From Gammaproteobacteria bacterium (lineage in GTDB: Bacteria > Pseudomonadota > Gammaproteobacteria > Pseudomonadales > Pseudomonadaceae): 64,000 bases of DNA. The stretch spans positions 1-64,000 of the forward strand of contig JAAYFI010000032.1 of assembly GCA_012728315.1 (NCBI GenBank). The letters are read 5' to 3'. The translations under genes were made by a program, and so were the position numbers. The notes under the pieces were generated by a model. The model made no database searches and was not told the DNA's origin. It worked only from the letters and a program-made list of their open reading frames with translations. Shown here piece after piece: positions 8,838 through 19,890 of this stretch (within the stretch, counting starts at the first letter, position 1; the number at the start of each line of letters is the position of its first letter).

Positions 8838-10151
8838 TTAATCGGCTTTGATGCGGTACTCTGCTGAGCGCGCATGTGCAGTCAAAGATTCGCCACGGGC
8901 CAATACCGAGGCGACTTTACCCAACTCTGAGGCACCTTCAGGGCTGCAGTAAATAATCGATGAACGCTTTTGGAAATCATACACACCCAGCGGCGACGAG
9001 AAGCGCGCCGTGCCTGAGGTTGGCAGCACGTGGTTTGGCCCCGCGCAGTAATCACCTAAAGCTTCTGCGGTGTAACGCCCCATAAAGATCGCACCCGCAT
9101 GACGAATCTGCGGTAATAACTCTTCAGGGTTTTCTACCGACAACTCTAAGTGTTCTGCCGCAATACGGTTAGCCACTTCAATCGCCTGATTCATATCAGC
9201 CACTTGAATCAAAGCACCACGTTCGCGCAAAGAAGTGCGGGCAATGCCTTCACGCTCTAAGGTCGGTAGTAAACGCTGTATGCTTGCTTCGACACGGTTT
9301 AAGAAATCCGCGTCAGGGCTGAGCAAAATCGACTGCGCATCTTCATCGTGCTCAGCTTGTGAGAACAGATCCATGGCAATCCAATCCGGATCCGTTTTGC
9401 CATCGCAGACCACCAGAATCTCTGAAGGACCAGCAATCATATCGATGCCAACTTTACCGAACACGTGGCGTTTGGCGGTGGCGACATAGATATTGCCAGG
9501 GCCGACGATTTTATCCACGGGCGGCACGCTTTCTGTGCCATAGGCCAAAGCGGCCACAGCTTGTGCGCCGCCGATAGTAAACACACGGTCAACGCCGGCA
9601 ATGGCGGCGGCCGCTAAGACTAATTCATTGATTTCACCGCGCGGCGTTGGCACCACCATCACCACTTCAGGCACACCGGCGACTTTCGCAGGAATCGCAT
9701 TCATTAAAACGGATGATGGATAAGAGGCTTTACCACCCGGCACATACAGACCGGCACGATCCAGCGGCGTAACTTTTTGGCCAAGCACTGTGCCGTCAGC
9801 TTCGGTATAGCGCCATGAGTCTTGTACTTGATGCTGGTGATACTCGCGCACACGATGGGCAGCCGTTTCTAGCGCGCTGCGCTGCTCAGGAGTGATACGC
9901 GTCAGCGCCAGCTCTAAGCGCTCACGTGGCAGAATCAAATCACTCATCTGCGCCACATCAAGGCCATCAAACTGGCGGGTATAGTCAACCAGCGCAGCAT
10001 CACCTTTTTGGCGTACAGTATCGATAATATCCAGCACGCGTTGATTGATGCTGGCATCAGACACACTTTCCCAACTTAACAACTGATCAAGCTCGGCATT
10101 GAAGCTTGCATCTTGGGCATTTAAACGTCGAATCATAGTCGCTGCAGTCAT
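8838..10151 (-). CDS. hisD: Histidinol dehydrogenase HisD
   Basis: HisD is zinc-dependent and oxidises L-histidinol to L-histidine in two NAD steps, the end of the pathway. The start at ATG 10151 gives 437 residues beginning [11 protein letters not shown], as in Pseudomonas HisD; a frame reaching 10199 has an unlike leader. Conserved segments include [36 protein letters not shown] (with Glu/His of the active site) and [12 protein letters not shown]. It lies in the hisG-hisD-hisC cluster. Confidence 0.95.
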   Translation of the reverse strand: MTAATMIRRLNAQDASFNAELDQLLSWESVSDASINQRVLDIIDTVRQKGDAALVDYTRQFDGLDVAQMSDLILPRERLELALTRITPEQRSALETAAHRVREYHQHQVQDSWRYTEADGTVLGQKVTPLDRAGLYVPGGKASYPSSVLMNAIPAKVAGVPEVVMVVPTPRGEINELVLAAAAIAGVDRVFTIGGAQAVAALAYGTESVPPVDKIVGPGNIYVATAKRHVFGKVGIDMIAGPSEILVVCDGKTDPDWIAMDLFSQAEHDEDAQSILLSPDADFLNRVEASIQRLLPTLEREGIARTSLRERGALIQVADMNQAIEVANRIAAEHLELSVENPEELLPQIRHAGAIFMGRYTAEALGDYCAGPNHVLPTSGTARFSSPLGVYDFQKRSSIIYCSPEGASELGKVASVLARGESLTAHARSAEYRIKAD

Positions 10152-10278
10152 AGCGGGCCTCAATAATAAAAAAACATTCGGGCGCCGCCAGACTAGCAAA
10201 CCTTCTACGCGGGCACCCGAACAATTCGGCTATGACGCAGATAGGCTGTGTGCATCAACACACGCATACACTGTTCTA

Positions 10279-10908
10279 TCAGTGTCGTGCGCCTACCGCA
10301 GCACTTAAGGTAGCAATCAGTTTTTGAATATCAGCATGCTTCATTTTCATCGAAGCACGATTGACGATCAAACGTGAACTGATGTGAGCAATAAGCTCTT
10401 GCGGCTCTAAACCATTGGCGCGCAATGTGTTACCGGTATCGACCACGTCAATGATTTTATCGGCTAGGCCAACCAACGGCGCCAGCTCCATGGAACCATA
10501 CAGCTTAATAATATCGACCTGACGGCCTTGCTCAGCATAATAACGCTTGGCGATATTGACAAACTTAGTTGCCACTCGCAAACGCCCAGTTGGCTCTGGC
10601 GCATCCACAGGCCCGGCCGTCATTAATTTGCACTTAGCAATCTGCAAATCAAGCGGTTCATACAAGCCTTGGCCGCCGTACTCCAGCAGCACGTCTTTTC
10701 CCGCCACACCTAAATCAGCCGCACCGAGCTCTACATAGGTTGGCACATCGGTGGCGCGCACAATCAGTAAACGTACATCGTCACGGGTGGTTGGGATAAT
10801 CAGTTTACGACTTTTCTCTGGGTCTTCTGTCGGGACAATACCTGCCTGCTCAAGCAGCGGCAAGGTATCGTCGAGAATCCGACCCTTGGACAGGGCAATG
10901 GTTAGCAT
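10279..10908 (-). CDS. hisG: ATP phosphoribosyltransferase catalytic subunit, short form HisG
   Basis: HisG condenses ATP with PRPP, the committed step of histidine synthesis. Started at ATG 10908 ([12 protein letters not shown]) it has 209 residues, the short HisG form, which lacks the C-terminal regulatory domain and works with HisZ. No hisZ is present in this window. The PRPP-binding region is [14 protein letters not shown]. The start lies four bases after the murA stop, so the two are probably co-transcribed. An upstream extension to 11004 overlaps murA and is not supported. Confidence 0.95.
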   Translation of the reverse strand: MLTIALSKGRILDDTLPLLEQAGIVPTEDPEKSRKLIIPTTRDDVRLLIVRATDVPTYVELGAADLGVAGKDVLLEYGGQGLYEPLDLQIAKCKLMTAGPVDAPEPTGRLRVATKFVNIAKRYYAEQGRQVDIIKLYGSMELAPLVGLADKIIDVVDTGNTLRANGLEPQELIAHISSRLIVNRASMKMKHADIQKLIATLSAAVGARH

Positions 10909-10912
10909 AAGG

Positions 10913-12199
<1,287 letters not shown>

Positions 12200-12439
12200 T
12201 TAAGAGCGTTCGGCCCAAGCCGTGCGAGTAAAAAACTTCATAGTAACCGCATGGATACTGCCATCAGCAATCCATGGGTTAATCACTGCGTAAATCTGTT
12301 GCTGACGTTTAACCGCACCTAATGCCGCTAACTCATCACTGATAATATTGAGCTGAAAGTTGCAGCCTTCGCCCTCAACTTCCACCTGAGTATTTGGTAA
12401 TTTTTCTTCTAATAATTGTTTTACTGCTACAGCTTGCAT
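12200..12439 (-). CDS. ibaG: BolA-family protein IbaG
   Basis: This is a 79-residue protein started at MQAVAVKQLL, as in Pseudomonas; a start four codons upstream is possible. It has the BolA-like fold with the class signature around GCNFQLNIISDEL and the conserved His of IHAVTMKFFTR. BolA proteins pair with monothiol glutaredoxins in iron-sulfur transfer; in E. coli ibaG is also linked to acid stress. Its place between mlaB and murA is conserved across gammaproteobacteria. Confidence 0.92.
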   Translation of the reverse strand: MQAVAVKQLLEEKLPNTQVEVEGEGCNFQLNIISDELAALGAVKRQQQIYAVINPWIADGSIHAVTMKFFTRTAWAERS

Positions 12440-12522
12440 AATTAACCTCATTAACAGCAGCCAGCATTTTTAGCCGGCCGCTACATTAGCATTTATTCAG
12501 TCTTTGCTGCACACCAAAGGCA

Positions 12523-12828
12523 TCACTCAATCCCAAGGATCTCGGTGAGTCCGCAGACTTGAGCGATTTTGCGCATATCTTCCGGCAAGTTAACCAGTTC
12601 CACAGTTTTGCCGCTGTCTTGGCCGTCGCGCATAAAAGCCAGCAACAACGCCAATCCAACACTGCTTGATTTATCGACCCCGGCGCAGCTGATCTGCAGG
12701 TGAGAGGCTGTGCTATTGCGCAGCAATATTTGCCCTTGTTTGCGCAACAATGGGCCGCTGCTGTAATCGAGCACGCCTTTAAGCTGCACCACTCCCGCCT
12801 CGTCAAAAGCAATACTGGCCTGACTCAC
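12523..12828 (-). CDS. mlaB: STAS-domain protein MlaB
   Basis: MlaB is a small cytoplasmic subunit of the MlaFEDB transporter, which moves phospholipid between the membranes to keep outer-membrane asymmetry. The 101 residues form one STAS domain, with the conserved loop DKSSSVGLALLLAFMR (DxSS...) around residues 50-65 that contacts MlaF. The ATG overlaps the mlaC stop by four bases. Confidence 0.9.
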   Translation of the reverse strand: MSQASIAFDEAGVVQLKGVLDYSSGPLLRKQGQILLRNSTASHLQISCAGVDKSSSVGLALLLAFMRDGQDSGKTVELVNLPEDMRKIAQVCGLTEILGIE

Positions 12829-13457
12829 GCGTCCTCCTGAGCAGTACGCGTTTTCGCAACTGTTTCAACCCAGTTATCGATGACCCGATCAAGGTCTTGT
12901 GCATTGCGCTGCATCGCTTCCGTAAACTGGTCACGGAAGAGCTTACCCAAATTAATTCCGTTAATAATGACATTACGCATCATCCATTGCCCATCGACAT
13001 TCACCATGGTGTAAGACACAGGATAAATAACGCCTTTATGGTCAGTAACCTCCATGCGCACCTCACTGCGGTTTGCACCTTGAGCAATTGCATTGGGTAG
13101 GACACGAATATTTTGATTGTCATACTCGAGCAAAGCGTTGCCATAAAACTGCATCAAACTGCGCTTAAAGTTTTCTTGAAAACGCTGCATTTGCTCAGGT
13201 GTCGCACGGCGTGAATAGCGCACCGTCATCACACTTTTAGAAATGCCGTCTGCATCCACAACCGAACCGAGAATAGCATCCATGGCATTGTAAAAAGCGG
13301 CTGGGTCCGTGCGATATTTTTCTTTATTGGCTTTTAAATCAGCCAATAGCTTGCTGGTTGTTTGCTCAACAACTTGCTGCGGATCTGTTGCTGCAACACT
13401 GATTCCAGTCAGCATCAGCAAGGTAACGAACAGCCCACGACGTAATATGGCTAACAT
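12825..13457 (-). CDS. mlaC: Periplasmic phospholipid-binding protein MlaC
   Basis: MlaC carries phospholipids across the periplasm between outer-membrane MlaA and the MlaFEDB complex. It has 210 residues. A signal peptide spans roughly residues 1-23 (hydrophobic LFVTLLMLTGISV, cleavage near VAA-T). The mature part matches the family length and includes AFYNAMDAILGSVVDA and the DGQWMMRNVIINGINL segment. It lies in the mlaFEDCB operon. Confidence 0.95.
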   Translation of the reverse strand: MLAILRRGLFVTLLMLTGISVAATDPQQVVEQTTSKLLADLKANKEKYRTDPAAFYNAMDAILGSVVDADGISKSVMTVRYSRRATPEQMQRFQENFKRSLMQFYGNALLEYDNQNIRVLPNAIAQGANRSEVRMEVTDHKGVIYPVSYTMVNVDGQWMMRNVIINGINLGKLFRDQFTEAMQRNAQDLDRVIDNWVETVAKTRTAQEDA

Positions 13458-13462
13458 AACGA

Positions 13463-13924
13463 TTATTCCTGATTCACTGTATTCATTAAGAATTTGCCGA
13501 TCAATTCCTCTAGCACCAGCGACGATTGTGTATCGTAAATGACATCACCATCGGTTAAAACTTCATCCTCACCGCCAACGCTGAAACTGATATATTTCTC
13601 ACCCAATAACCCAGCCGTTAAAATCGAAGCTGTGGTGTCGATGGGTAGATTATTGACTCTACGCTGAACCTCCATGGTCACTTTGCCAGTATAGGTTTCG
13701 GTATCAAAATCAATCGCCACAACCTTACCTACTGTTACTCCAGCCATAGTGACTTTAGCTCGCGTGGTTAGACCTGCGATATTGTCAAAATGAGCGGTCA
13801 ACTTATAAGTATCAGTGCTGCTGCTTACCGTTAAGCCACTGACTCTTAAAGCCAATAACAACAACGCGAGGATGCCTGCCAACAAGAACACTCCCACACT
13901 AATCTCTACGGCACGGATTCGCAT
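13463..13924 (-). CDS. mlaD: MCE-domain protein MlaD
   Basis: MlaD is the periplasmic ring-forming subunit of the Mla transporter. The 153 residues contain one N-terminal membrane helix (about 7-30, GVFLLAGILALLLLALRV) and a single MCE domain (about 38-120, with FDNIAGLTTRAKVTMAGV). The end is helical and would line the hydrophobic channel. The start touches the mlaE stop. Confidence 0.95.
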   Translation of the reverse strand: MRIRAVEISVGVFLLAGILALLLLALRVSGLTVSSSTDTYKLTAHFDNIAGLTTRAKVTMAGVTVGKVVAIDFDTETYTGKVTMEVQRRVNNLPIDTTASILTAGLLGEKYISFSVGGEDEVLTDGDVIYDTQSSLVLEELIGKFLMNTVNQE

Positions 13925-14721
13925 CAGAAATCTCCAAACATTAAAGCAGTCAAAATAAAGTCCAAACCCAACACCGCTAACGAGGCATACACCACTGTAC
14001 GTGTTGTGGCACGGCTAATACCTTCTGAGGTCGGCTCACAATCATAGCCTTGGAAGACCGCAATCCAAGTCACCACAAAAGCAAACACCACACTTTTAAT
14101 CACACCATTGAGCACATCATTATGAAAATCGACGCTGTTCACCATATTGCCCCAGTAGGATCCTTCATAGACCCCCAGCCAATCAACAGCGACCATGGCA
14201 CCACCCCAGATACCCACCACCGAGAAAATCGCAGCTAACAGGGGCATCGAGATAAAGCCGGCCCATAAACGCGGCGCAATAATATATTTAAGCGGATCAA
14301 CGCCGATCATCTCTAAACTTGACAACTGCTCAGTGGACTTCATATTACCAATCTCTGCGGTCAAAGCAGAGCCTGCTCGCCCAGCAAATAATAGCGCGGT
14401 TACCACAGGCCCCAATTCGCGCAACAAAGTCAGTGCAACCATCTGGCCTACCGCTTGCTCGGAACCAAAATCAACAAGAATGCTATAGCCTTGCAACGCC
14501 AGCACCATGCCAATAAATAAGCCCGAGACAATAATAATTGCCAGCGATAAAACCCCCACAGAGAACAGCTGCTTCACCAGCAAATGCACACCCGTACCGG
14601 CACCGCCACGGCCCAACAAAACATGCCATAAAAATATCAGCGAGCGCCCCATAGCTTGCAGCACATCAAGGCCTGCACGTCCGAGTAAGGCAATACGATC
14701 CAGGAAAGACTTGCGCGCCAT
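13924..14721 (-). CDS. mlaE: ABC-transporter permease MlaE
   Basis: MlaE is the inner-membrane permease of the Mla lipid transporter. It has 265 residues with about five to six hydrophobic segments. The conserved cytoplasmic coupling region is seen in [19 protein letters not shown] followed by [20 protein letters not shown]. It lies next to mlaF with no gap. Confidence 0.96.
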   Translation of the reverse strand: MARKSFLDRIALLGRAGLDVLQAMGRSLIFLWHVLLGRGGAGTGVHLLVKQLFSVGVLSLAIIIVSGLFIGMVLALQGYSILVDFGSEQAVGQMVALTLLRELGPVVTALLFAGRAGSALTAEIGNMKSTEQLSSLEMIGVDPLKYIIAPRLWAGFISMPLLAAIFSVVGIWGGAMVAVDWLGVYEGSYWGNMVNSVDFHNDVLNGVIKSVVFAFVVTWIAVFQGYDCEPTSEGISRATTRTVVYASLAVLGLDFILTALMFGDF

Positions 14722-15531
14722 TTAGCGACCTCCCAATAAATCGTCGCGATAATCCGGCGCGTTAAAATGAAACGGCACAGGACCATCAGGAATCCCCTGC
14801 ATAAACTGACGAATTCTTGGATTATCTGAGTTCATCAGCTCATCAGGCGTACCTTGCCCTAACACTTGGCTATCGCCCACAACATACAGGTAATCAGAAA
14901 TACTGGCTGTTTCCGCCAAATCATGGGATACCACCACGCTTGTAATACCGAGCGCATCATTTAATAGGCGAATTAAACGCACCAGCACCCCTTTGGCAAT
15001 CGGATCCTGCCCAACAAAAGGCTCGTCATAAAGTAAAATATCGGGATCCAAGGCAATGGCTCGCGCTAATGCCACGCGTCGTTTCATTCCCCCCGACAAC
15101 TCATCAGGCATCAAATCCACTGCACCGCGCAAACCTACGGCTTGCAGCTTCATTAACACAATATCGCGGATCATCTCATCCGGCAGTTCAGTATGTACGC
15201 GCAGAGGAAAAGCCACATTTTCAAAGACATTTAAATCAGTAAATAGCGCACCGCTCTGAAACAGCACACCGAACTGTTTACGCATATCAAATAATGCACT
15301 GCGCGATAAGCTCGGCAGGTTCTGCCCATTCACCCAGACTTCACCCTGCTCCGGTTTTAACTGCGCTGCCATTAAGCGTAACAGTGTCGTTTTACCGCAG
15401 CCGGATGGGCCCATTACTCCCGTCACCTTGCCACGCGGAAAACGAATATCGACATTATCGAAAATTTTTCGTGAGCCGCGCCTAAAGGTCACGCCTTTTA
15501 ATTCTACGGCGAAAGCATCGTCAGCCGACAT
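14722..15531 (-). CDS. mlaF: ABC-transporter ATPase MlaF
   Basis: MlaF is the ATPase driving Mla phospholipid transport. It has 269 residues from ATG 15531, which is preceded by GGGAG; longer frames to 15705 have a cysteine-rich leader unlike the family. Walker A is GPSGCGKTTLLRL, the signature is ELSGGMKRRVALARA, Walker B is DILLYDEPFVGQDP, and the switch His lies in VVVSHDL. It is first in mlaFEDCB-ibaG-murA-hisGDC. Confidence 0.96.
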   Translation of the reverse strand: MSADDAFAVELKGVTFRRGSRKIFDNVDIRFPRGKVTGVMGPSGCGKTTLLRLMAAQLKPEQGEVWVNGQNLPSLSRSALFDMRKQFGVLFQSGALFTDLNVFENVAFPLRVHTELPDEMIRDIVLMKLQAVGLRGAVDLMPDELSGGMKRRVALARAIALDPDILLYDEPFVGQDPIAKGVLVRLIRLLNDALGITSVVVSHDLAETASISDYLYVVGDSQVLGQGTPDELMNSDNPRIRQFMQGIPDGPVPFHFNAPDYRDDLLGGR

Positions 15532-15694
15532 GTAAACTCCCGCTAAATAAATTGAATGTATTCCAACATAGCGCACCCGTAGAGCATAGCGCATGCAACA
15601 AGCGCGACAATATAGCATTGTCAGATGCATACACCCAATAGAAAGACACCTGTTTGAGCACAACAACACAGGTTTTGATAGCGTCTTTTTAAAC

Positions 15695-15722
15695 AATAAA
15701 GGCACCTTAAAGTGCCTTTATT
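15695..15722 (-). terminator. Terminator downstream of slyD
   Basis: An 11-base perfect inverted repeat AATAAAGGCAC / GTGCCTTTATT with a six-base loop lies 25 bases beyond the slyD stop. It ends in a TTTATT tract on the minus strand. Confidence 0.75.
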
Positions 15723-15746
15723 ACTCTTTCTGCAGCTCGGCCAGAA

Positions 15747-16232
15747 TCAGTGCTGATGACCGCCTTCACCATGCACATGACCATGCGCCACTTCTTCTGC
15801 GCTTGCTGCGCGAATATTCACAACTTTGACTTTAAAGTTAAGCTGCTGACCCGCTAACGGGTGATTACCATCAATGGTCACGTCATCACCATCGATATCA
15901 CGCACAGTAACGATCTGCATGCCGCCATCCGGGGCGGAAGCATGGAATTGCATACCGACTTGCAATTCATCAACACCTTCAAACATTTCGCGGCCTAAAG
16001 TGGTAATCAGCTCTGCGCTGTACTCACCATAAGCGTCTTCTGGCTCAATGCTTACTTCCAATTCATCACCGACAGCCTTGCCGGTCAATGCTTTTTCTAA
16101 ACCAGCAATGATATTGCTTGCGCCGTGCAAATAAACCAACGGCTCTGCGCCTGCAGAACTGTCAATCACTTCGCCAGCTTCATTACTGAGCGTGTAGTCA
16201 ATGGCGACAACGTGTTGGTCGGCAATCAGCAT
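15747..16232 (-). CDS. slyD: FKBP-type peptidyl-prolyl isomerase SlyD
   Basis: SlyD is a cytoplasmic prolyl isomerase and chaperone that also handles nickel. It has 161 residues: an FKBP half from the N-terminus (VVAIDYTLSNEAGEVIDSS), an inserted-flap chaperone domain (about 75-125), the return of the FKBP strand, and a short His-rich tail (HGHVHGEGGHQH) that can bind metal. The tail is shorter than in E. coli SlyD. It diverges from ackA. Confidence 0.93.
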   Translation of the reverse strand: MLIADQHVVAIDYTLSNEAGEVIDSSAGAEPLVYLHGASNIIAGLEKALTGKAVGDELEVSIEPEDAYGEYSAELITTLGREMFEGVDELQVGMQFHASAPDGGMQIVTVRDIDGDDVTIDGNHPLAGQQLNFKVKVVNIRAASAEEVAHGHVHGEGGHQH

Positions 16233-16439
16233 AAATTAAAAACCTTTATCAATATGAATGAAGGCCAAAGTTTACCTGCACCTGAAACGTAATGCGACTT
16301 TAGATTAAATAGACCAATGCTTGCTTGACCTTACTCCATGTCGCGCATGAAGATTGGGAAACCTTATAAATGATCCGGCCTTTTGCATTCAATATACGGT
16401 CGCGTCCAAATTTTACTTACATCTTTAAAAGGATCTGTA

Positions 16440-17633
16440 ATGTCGTCTCGAAATGTACTGGTTATTAACAGCGGCAGCTCTTCTATTAAGTTTGCTCTGG
16501 TCAATGAAGGCAGCGAACAATTCCCCATCCAAGGCTTGGCCGAGCGTTTAGGCACAAGCGAAGCCGTTTTAAACTGGCAGTTGGGCGATGAGAAACATGT
16601 TGCACAGCTGCCCGGGGCGGACCATAAAGAAGCCTTTGCACATTTATTACCCTTAGTACAAAAAGCCAGCCATGGCCAACTGACAGGTATCGGTCACCGC
16701 GTTGTGCATGGTGGCGCGCACTTTACTGCCGCATCAGCACTCAATCGCGAAGTGATCGATGTAATTCGCCGCGCGGCAGTACTGGCTCCGTTGCACAACC
16801 CTGCAGGTTTAATTGGTATTGAAGCAGCCATGACGCTGTATCCTGACTTAACCCAAGTGGCCGTCTTTGACACCGCATTCCACCAAACCATGCCGCCGCA
16901 TGCCTATCGTTATGCAGTGCCGGAGCATTTGTACACGGATCATCATGTGCGCCGCTACGGCTTCCACGGTACCAGCCATATGTATGTCAGCCGCAAAGCG
17001 GCAGCAATGACAGGCTTGCCGATTGAAGACAGCTGCTGGCTGACCGCACACTTAGGCAACGGCTGCTCCACCGCCGCTATTGTTAACGGTGAAAGTTTAG
17101 ACACCAGTATGGGCTTAACTCCACTCGAAGGTTTAGTGATGGGTACGCGCAGTGGTGATGTTGACCCAAGCCTGCACAACCATCTAGCCCGCACTTTAGG
17201 TTGGGATACTCAGCGTATTGAAACAGTACTGACCAAAGAAAGCGGTCTGCTTGGTTTATCTGGTTTATCTAACGATATGCGCACCTTGATCGAAGCGCGT
17301 GAAAAAGGTGATGAGCGCGCCACCTTAGCCATTGAAGTATTCTGCTACCGCCTAGCCAAATCTTTAGCGGGTATGGCCTGTGCCTTACCTAAGCTCGATG
17401 GTCTAATTTTCACTGGCGGTATTGGTGAAAATGCCAGCTTAGTGCGCAGCAAAACGCTCGACTATTTACGTTTATTTGATTTCAAGCTGGATGAAGCGGC
17501 AAACTTGAAGTGTGTTCGCGGCGTGGGCGGCACCATCAGCGCCGACAATCATCCGCGTGTATTGGTTATCCCAACCAACGAAGAACGCCAGATCGCTGTT
17601 GAAACACTGGCTTTGATCGACGCTCAGGCTTAA
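16440..17633 (+). CDS. ackA: Acetate kinase AckA
   Basis: AckA interconverts acetyl phosphate plus ADP and acetate plus ATP. From ATG 16440 (after AAAAGGATCTG) it has 397 residues. Motifs are [13 protein letters not shown] at the N-terminus, [16 protein letters not shown] and [10 protein letters not shown], all typical of the ASKHA-fold kinase. An upstream in-frame ATG at 16383 would add an unlike leader. It is followed 17 bases later by pta, so the two form the acetate overflow and uptake pathway. Confidence 0.96.
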   Translation: MSSRNVLVINSGSSSIKFALVNEGSEQFPIQGLAERLGTSEAVLNWQLGDEKHVAQLPGADHKEAFAHLLPLVQKASHGQLTGIGHRVVHGGAHFTAASALNREVIDVIRRAAVLAPLHNPAGLIGIEAAMTLYPDLTQVAVFDTAFHQTMPPHAYRYAVPEHLYTDHHVRRYGFHGTSHMYVSRKAAAMTGLPIEDSCWLTAHLGNGCSTAAIVNGESLDTSMGLTPLEGLVMGTRSGDVDPSLHNHLARTLGWDTQRIETVLTKESGLLGLSGLSNDMRTLIEAREKGDERATLAIEVFCYRLAKSLAGMACALPKLDGLIFTGGIGENASLVRSKTLDYLRLFDFKLDEAANLKCVRGVGGTISADNHPRVLVIPTNEERQIAVETLALIDAQA

Positions 17634-17650
17634 TACAGGACGCTTGATTC

Positions 17651-19738
17651 ATGCATACATTTTTACTTGCTCCAACCGGGTTTGGTGTTGGTTTATCCTC
17701 AGTCAGCTTAGGCGTGGTGCAAACCCTGCTGCGCTCAGGCTTAAAAGTTGGTTTTTTTAAACCCATTGCGCAGCCGCACCCTGATGACACAGGTCCCGAG
17801 CGTTCCAGCGCATTAATGGAAGCCACGCACGGTATCCGTCAACCTAAAGCACTGTCTTTAGCCTATGTTGAGCGCATGATCGGTAACGGCCAGCTGGACG
17901 AACTGATGGAAGAAATCGTCAGCATGCACCAGCAAATCCAGGCCGAATACGACATTATTATTGTCGAAGGTATGACACCGTCACGCCAAGCCAACTATGC
18001 TGAGCGCATCAACGCTTACCTCGCTAAAACACTGGACGCTGAAGTCATTTTGGTCAGCGCACCGAGCAGCAATGACCTCAACGAGTTATCCGACCGCATT
18101 GAAATGCAAGCGCAGCTGTTTGGCGGCACCAAAGACCCTAAAGTACTGGGCGTGATTATCAATAAGGTCAGCGATGCGCCTATCGCAGGTTTTGTTGAGC
18201 GTTTAAAAAGCCATCTTCCGGCATTGCGCAAAGGTGATTTACATCTGATTGGCTGCATTGCAATCAACGAAGAACTCAATAATGCACGCACCAGCGACTT
18301 TGCCGAGCTGATCAAGGCTAAAGTGCATAACGCCGGCGATATTCAACAGCGTCGCGTACAAAAAGTTATTCTTTGCTCACGCACAGTAGCCAATATCGTA
18401 CCCTTACTACAGCCCGGTGTTTTAGTGGTATGCCCTGGCGACCGTGACGATATTATTTTAGCCACCAGCTTGGCTGAAATGAACGGCGTGCTGCTGGCAG
18501 GTTTACTACTGACCGGTGATCTAACGCCCAACCCGAGCATTATGGATATTGGTGAGCGCGCATTAAAAGGCGGCCTGCCGGTCATGAGTGTTCCCACGGG
18601 CTCATACGATACAGCTTACAACCTCACTCGCTTGTACAAAGGCATCCCCATCAGCGATACCGAACGTGCTAAAGCAGTCACTGAGTACATTGCCGGCTAC
18701 CTTGATCAAGATTGGCTTGCGGCGCGCTGCAAAACAACACGCCAGCTTTTATTGTCACCGCCAGCCTTCCGCCACCAACTGGTTAAACGCGCACAGGCTG
18801 CCAACAAGCGTATTGTGCTTCCAGAAGGCAATGAGCCGCGCACCATTCAAGCCGCCGCTATTTGTCAAAAGCGCGGTATTGCACGCTGCGTATTAATTGC
18901 TAAACCCGATGAAGTGCACAGCATTGCTAAAGCACAAGGTATTGATTTACCTGCAGATTTAGAAATTATTGATCCAGACAGCATCCGTCAGCAATATATT
19001 GCACCGATGGTTGAGCTGCGCAAAGACAAAGGCTTAACACCACAATTGGCAGCCGTACAACTGGAAGACACCGTGGTTTTAGCCACCATGATGTTAGCGC
19101 AAGACGATGTGGACGGCCTTGTCTCAGGCGCGGTACATACCACTGCCAGCACCATTCGCCCGGCTCTGCAATTGATTAAAACTGCACCTGAATACAACCT
19201 GGTGTCTTCGGTGTTCTTTATGCTATTGCCTGACCAAGTTTTGGTTTACGGTGACTGCGCAGTGAACCCTGATCCTGATGCCAGCCAATTGGCGGAAATT
19301 GCGTTACAGAGCGCTGAATCAGCGCAAGCGTTTGGCATTGATCCTAAGGTTGCCATGATCAGTTACTCAACCGGCGATTCTGGCACCGGCGCTGAAGTAG
19401 AAAAAGTTCGTGAAGCCACGCGCATTGCACGTGAACGCAACCCGAACATGCCTATTGATGGGCCATTGCAATATGACGCTGCAAGCATTGAAAGCGTTGG
19501 TCGCTCAAAAGCACCTGACAGCTTAGTCGCTGGCCGTGCTACGGTGTTTATCTTCCCTGATCTAAACACCGGTAATACCACCTACAAAGCGGTACAGCGT
19601 AGCGCTAACGTGATCAGCGTTGGCCCAATGCTACAAGGCTTACGTAAGCCAGTGAACGACTTATCACGCGGCGCCTTGGTCGATGATATTGTCTTTACCA
19701 TCGCTCTGACTGCCATTCAGGCAGCCAGCAAAGACTAA
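17651..19738 (+). CDS. pta: Phosphate acetyltransferase Pta, long form
   Basis: Pta interconverts acetyl-CoA and acetyl phosphate. The 695-residue three-domain form has an N-terminal P-loop-like domain (FLLAPTGFGVGLSSV, a divergent Walker A), a DRTGG-type middle domain, and the C-terminal catalytic PTA domain (about 375-695) with ISYSTGDSGTGAEVEKV. Coupled to ackA, it sets acetyl phosphate levels and links to acetate uptake by actP further along the window. Confidence 0.96.
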   Translation: MHTFLLAPTGFGVGLSSVSLGVVQTLLRSGLKVGFFKPIAQPHPDDTGPERSSALMEATHGIRQPKALSLAYVERMIGNGQLDELMEEIVSMHQQIQAEYDIIIVEGMTPSRQANYAERINAYLAKTLDAEVILVSAPSSNDLNELSDRIEMQAQLFGGTKDPKVLGVIINKVSDAPIAGFVERLKSHLPALRKGDLHLIGCIAINEELNNARTSDFAELIKAKVHNAGDIQQRRVQKVILCSRTVANIVPLLQPGVLVVCPGDRDDIILATSLAEMNGVLLAGLLLTGDLTPNPSIMDIGERALKGGLPVMSVPTGSYDTAYNLTRLYKGIPISDTERAKAVTEYIAGYLDQDWLAARCKTTRQLLLSPPAFRHQLVKRAQAANKRIVLPEGNEPRTIQAAAICQKRGIARCVLIAKPDEVHSIAKAQGIDLPADLEIIDPDSIRQQYIAPMVELRKDKGLTPQLAAVQLEDTVVLATMMLAQDDVDGLVSGAVHTTASTIRPALQLIKTAPEYNLVSSVFFMLLPDQVLVYGDCAVNPDPDASQLAEIALQSAESAQAFGIDPKVAMISYSTGDSGTGAEVEKVREATRIARERNPNMPIDGPLQYDAASIESVGRSKAPDSLVAGRATVFIFPDLNTGNTTYKAVQRSANVISVGPMLQGLRKPVNDLSRGALVDDIVFTIALTAIQAASKD

Positions 19739-19751
19739 GCACCACAGCACT

Positions 19752-19785
19752 CAGAGTCACTGTTGCACCATGCACAGTGACTCTG
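19752..19785. terminator. Strong stem-loop after pta, possible terminator
   Basis: Perfect 12-base arms CAGAGTCACTGT / ACAGTGACTCTG enclose a ten-base loop just after the pta stop. No T-run follows, so it may stabilise the mRNA 3' end or pause polymerase and is not a classical terminator. Confidence 0.5.
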
Positions 19786-19890
19786 ACGTCCTATGTAGTA
19801 CTTGCACTCCCTCGCCGAAACGATAACCATACCCAGATAAACAAGTAGCTTCCTACTGCGCTCAGCGCATTATCTTGAGGTATTGCTTTT

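Noticed and set aside
12486-12812. 108-residue frame overlapping mlaB
   Set aside because: Same strand, different frame; mlaB at 12523-12828 has the STAS motif and the operon overlap with mlaC, so this is a shadow.
16364-16555. Minus-strand open frame at the ackA start
   Set aside because: Overlaps the ackA ribosome site and N-terminus, with no family features.
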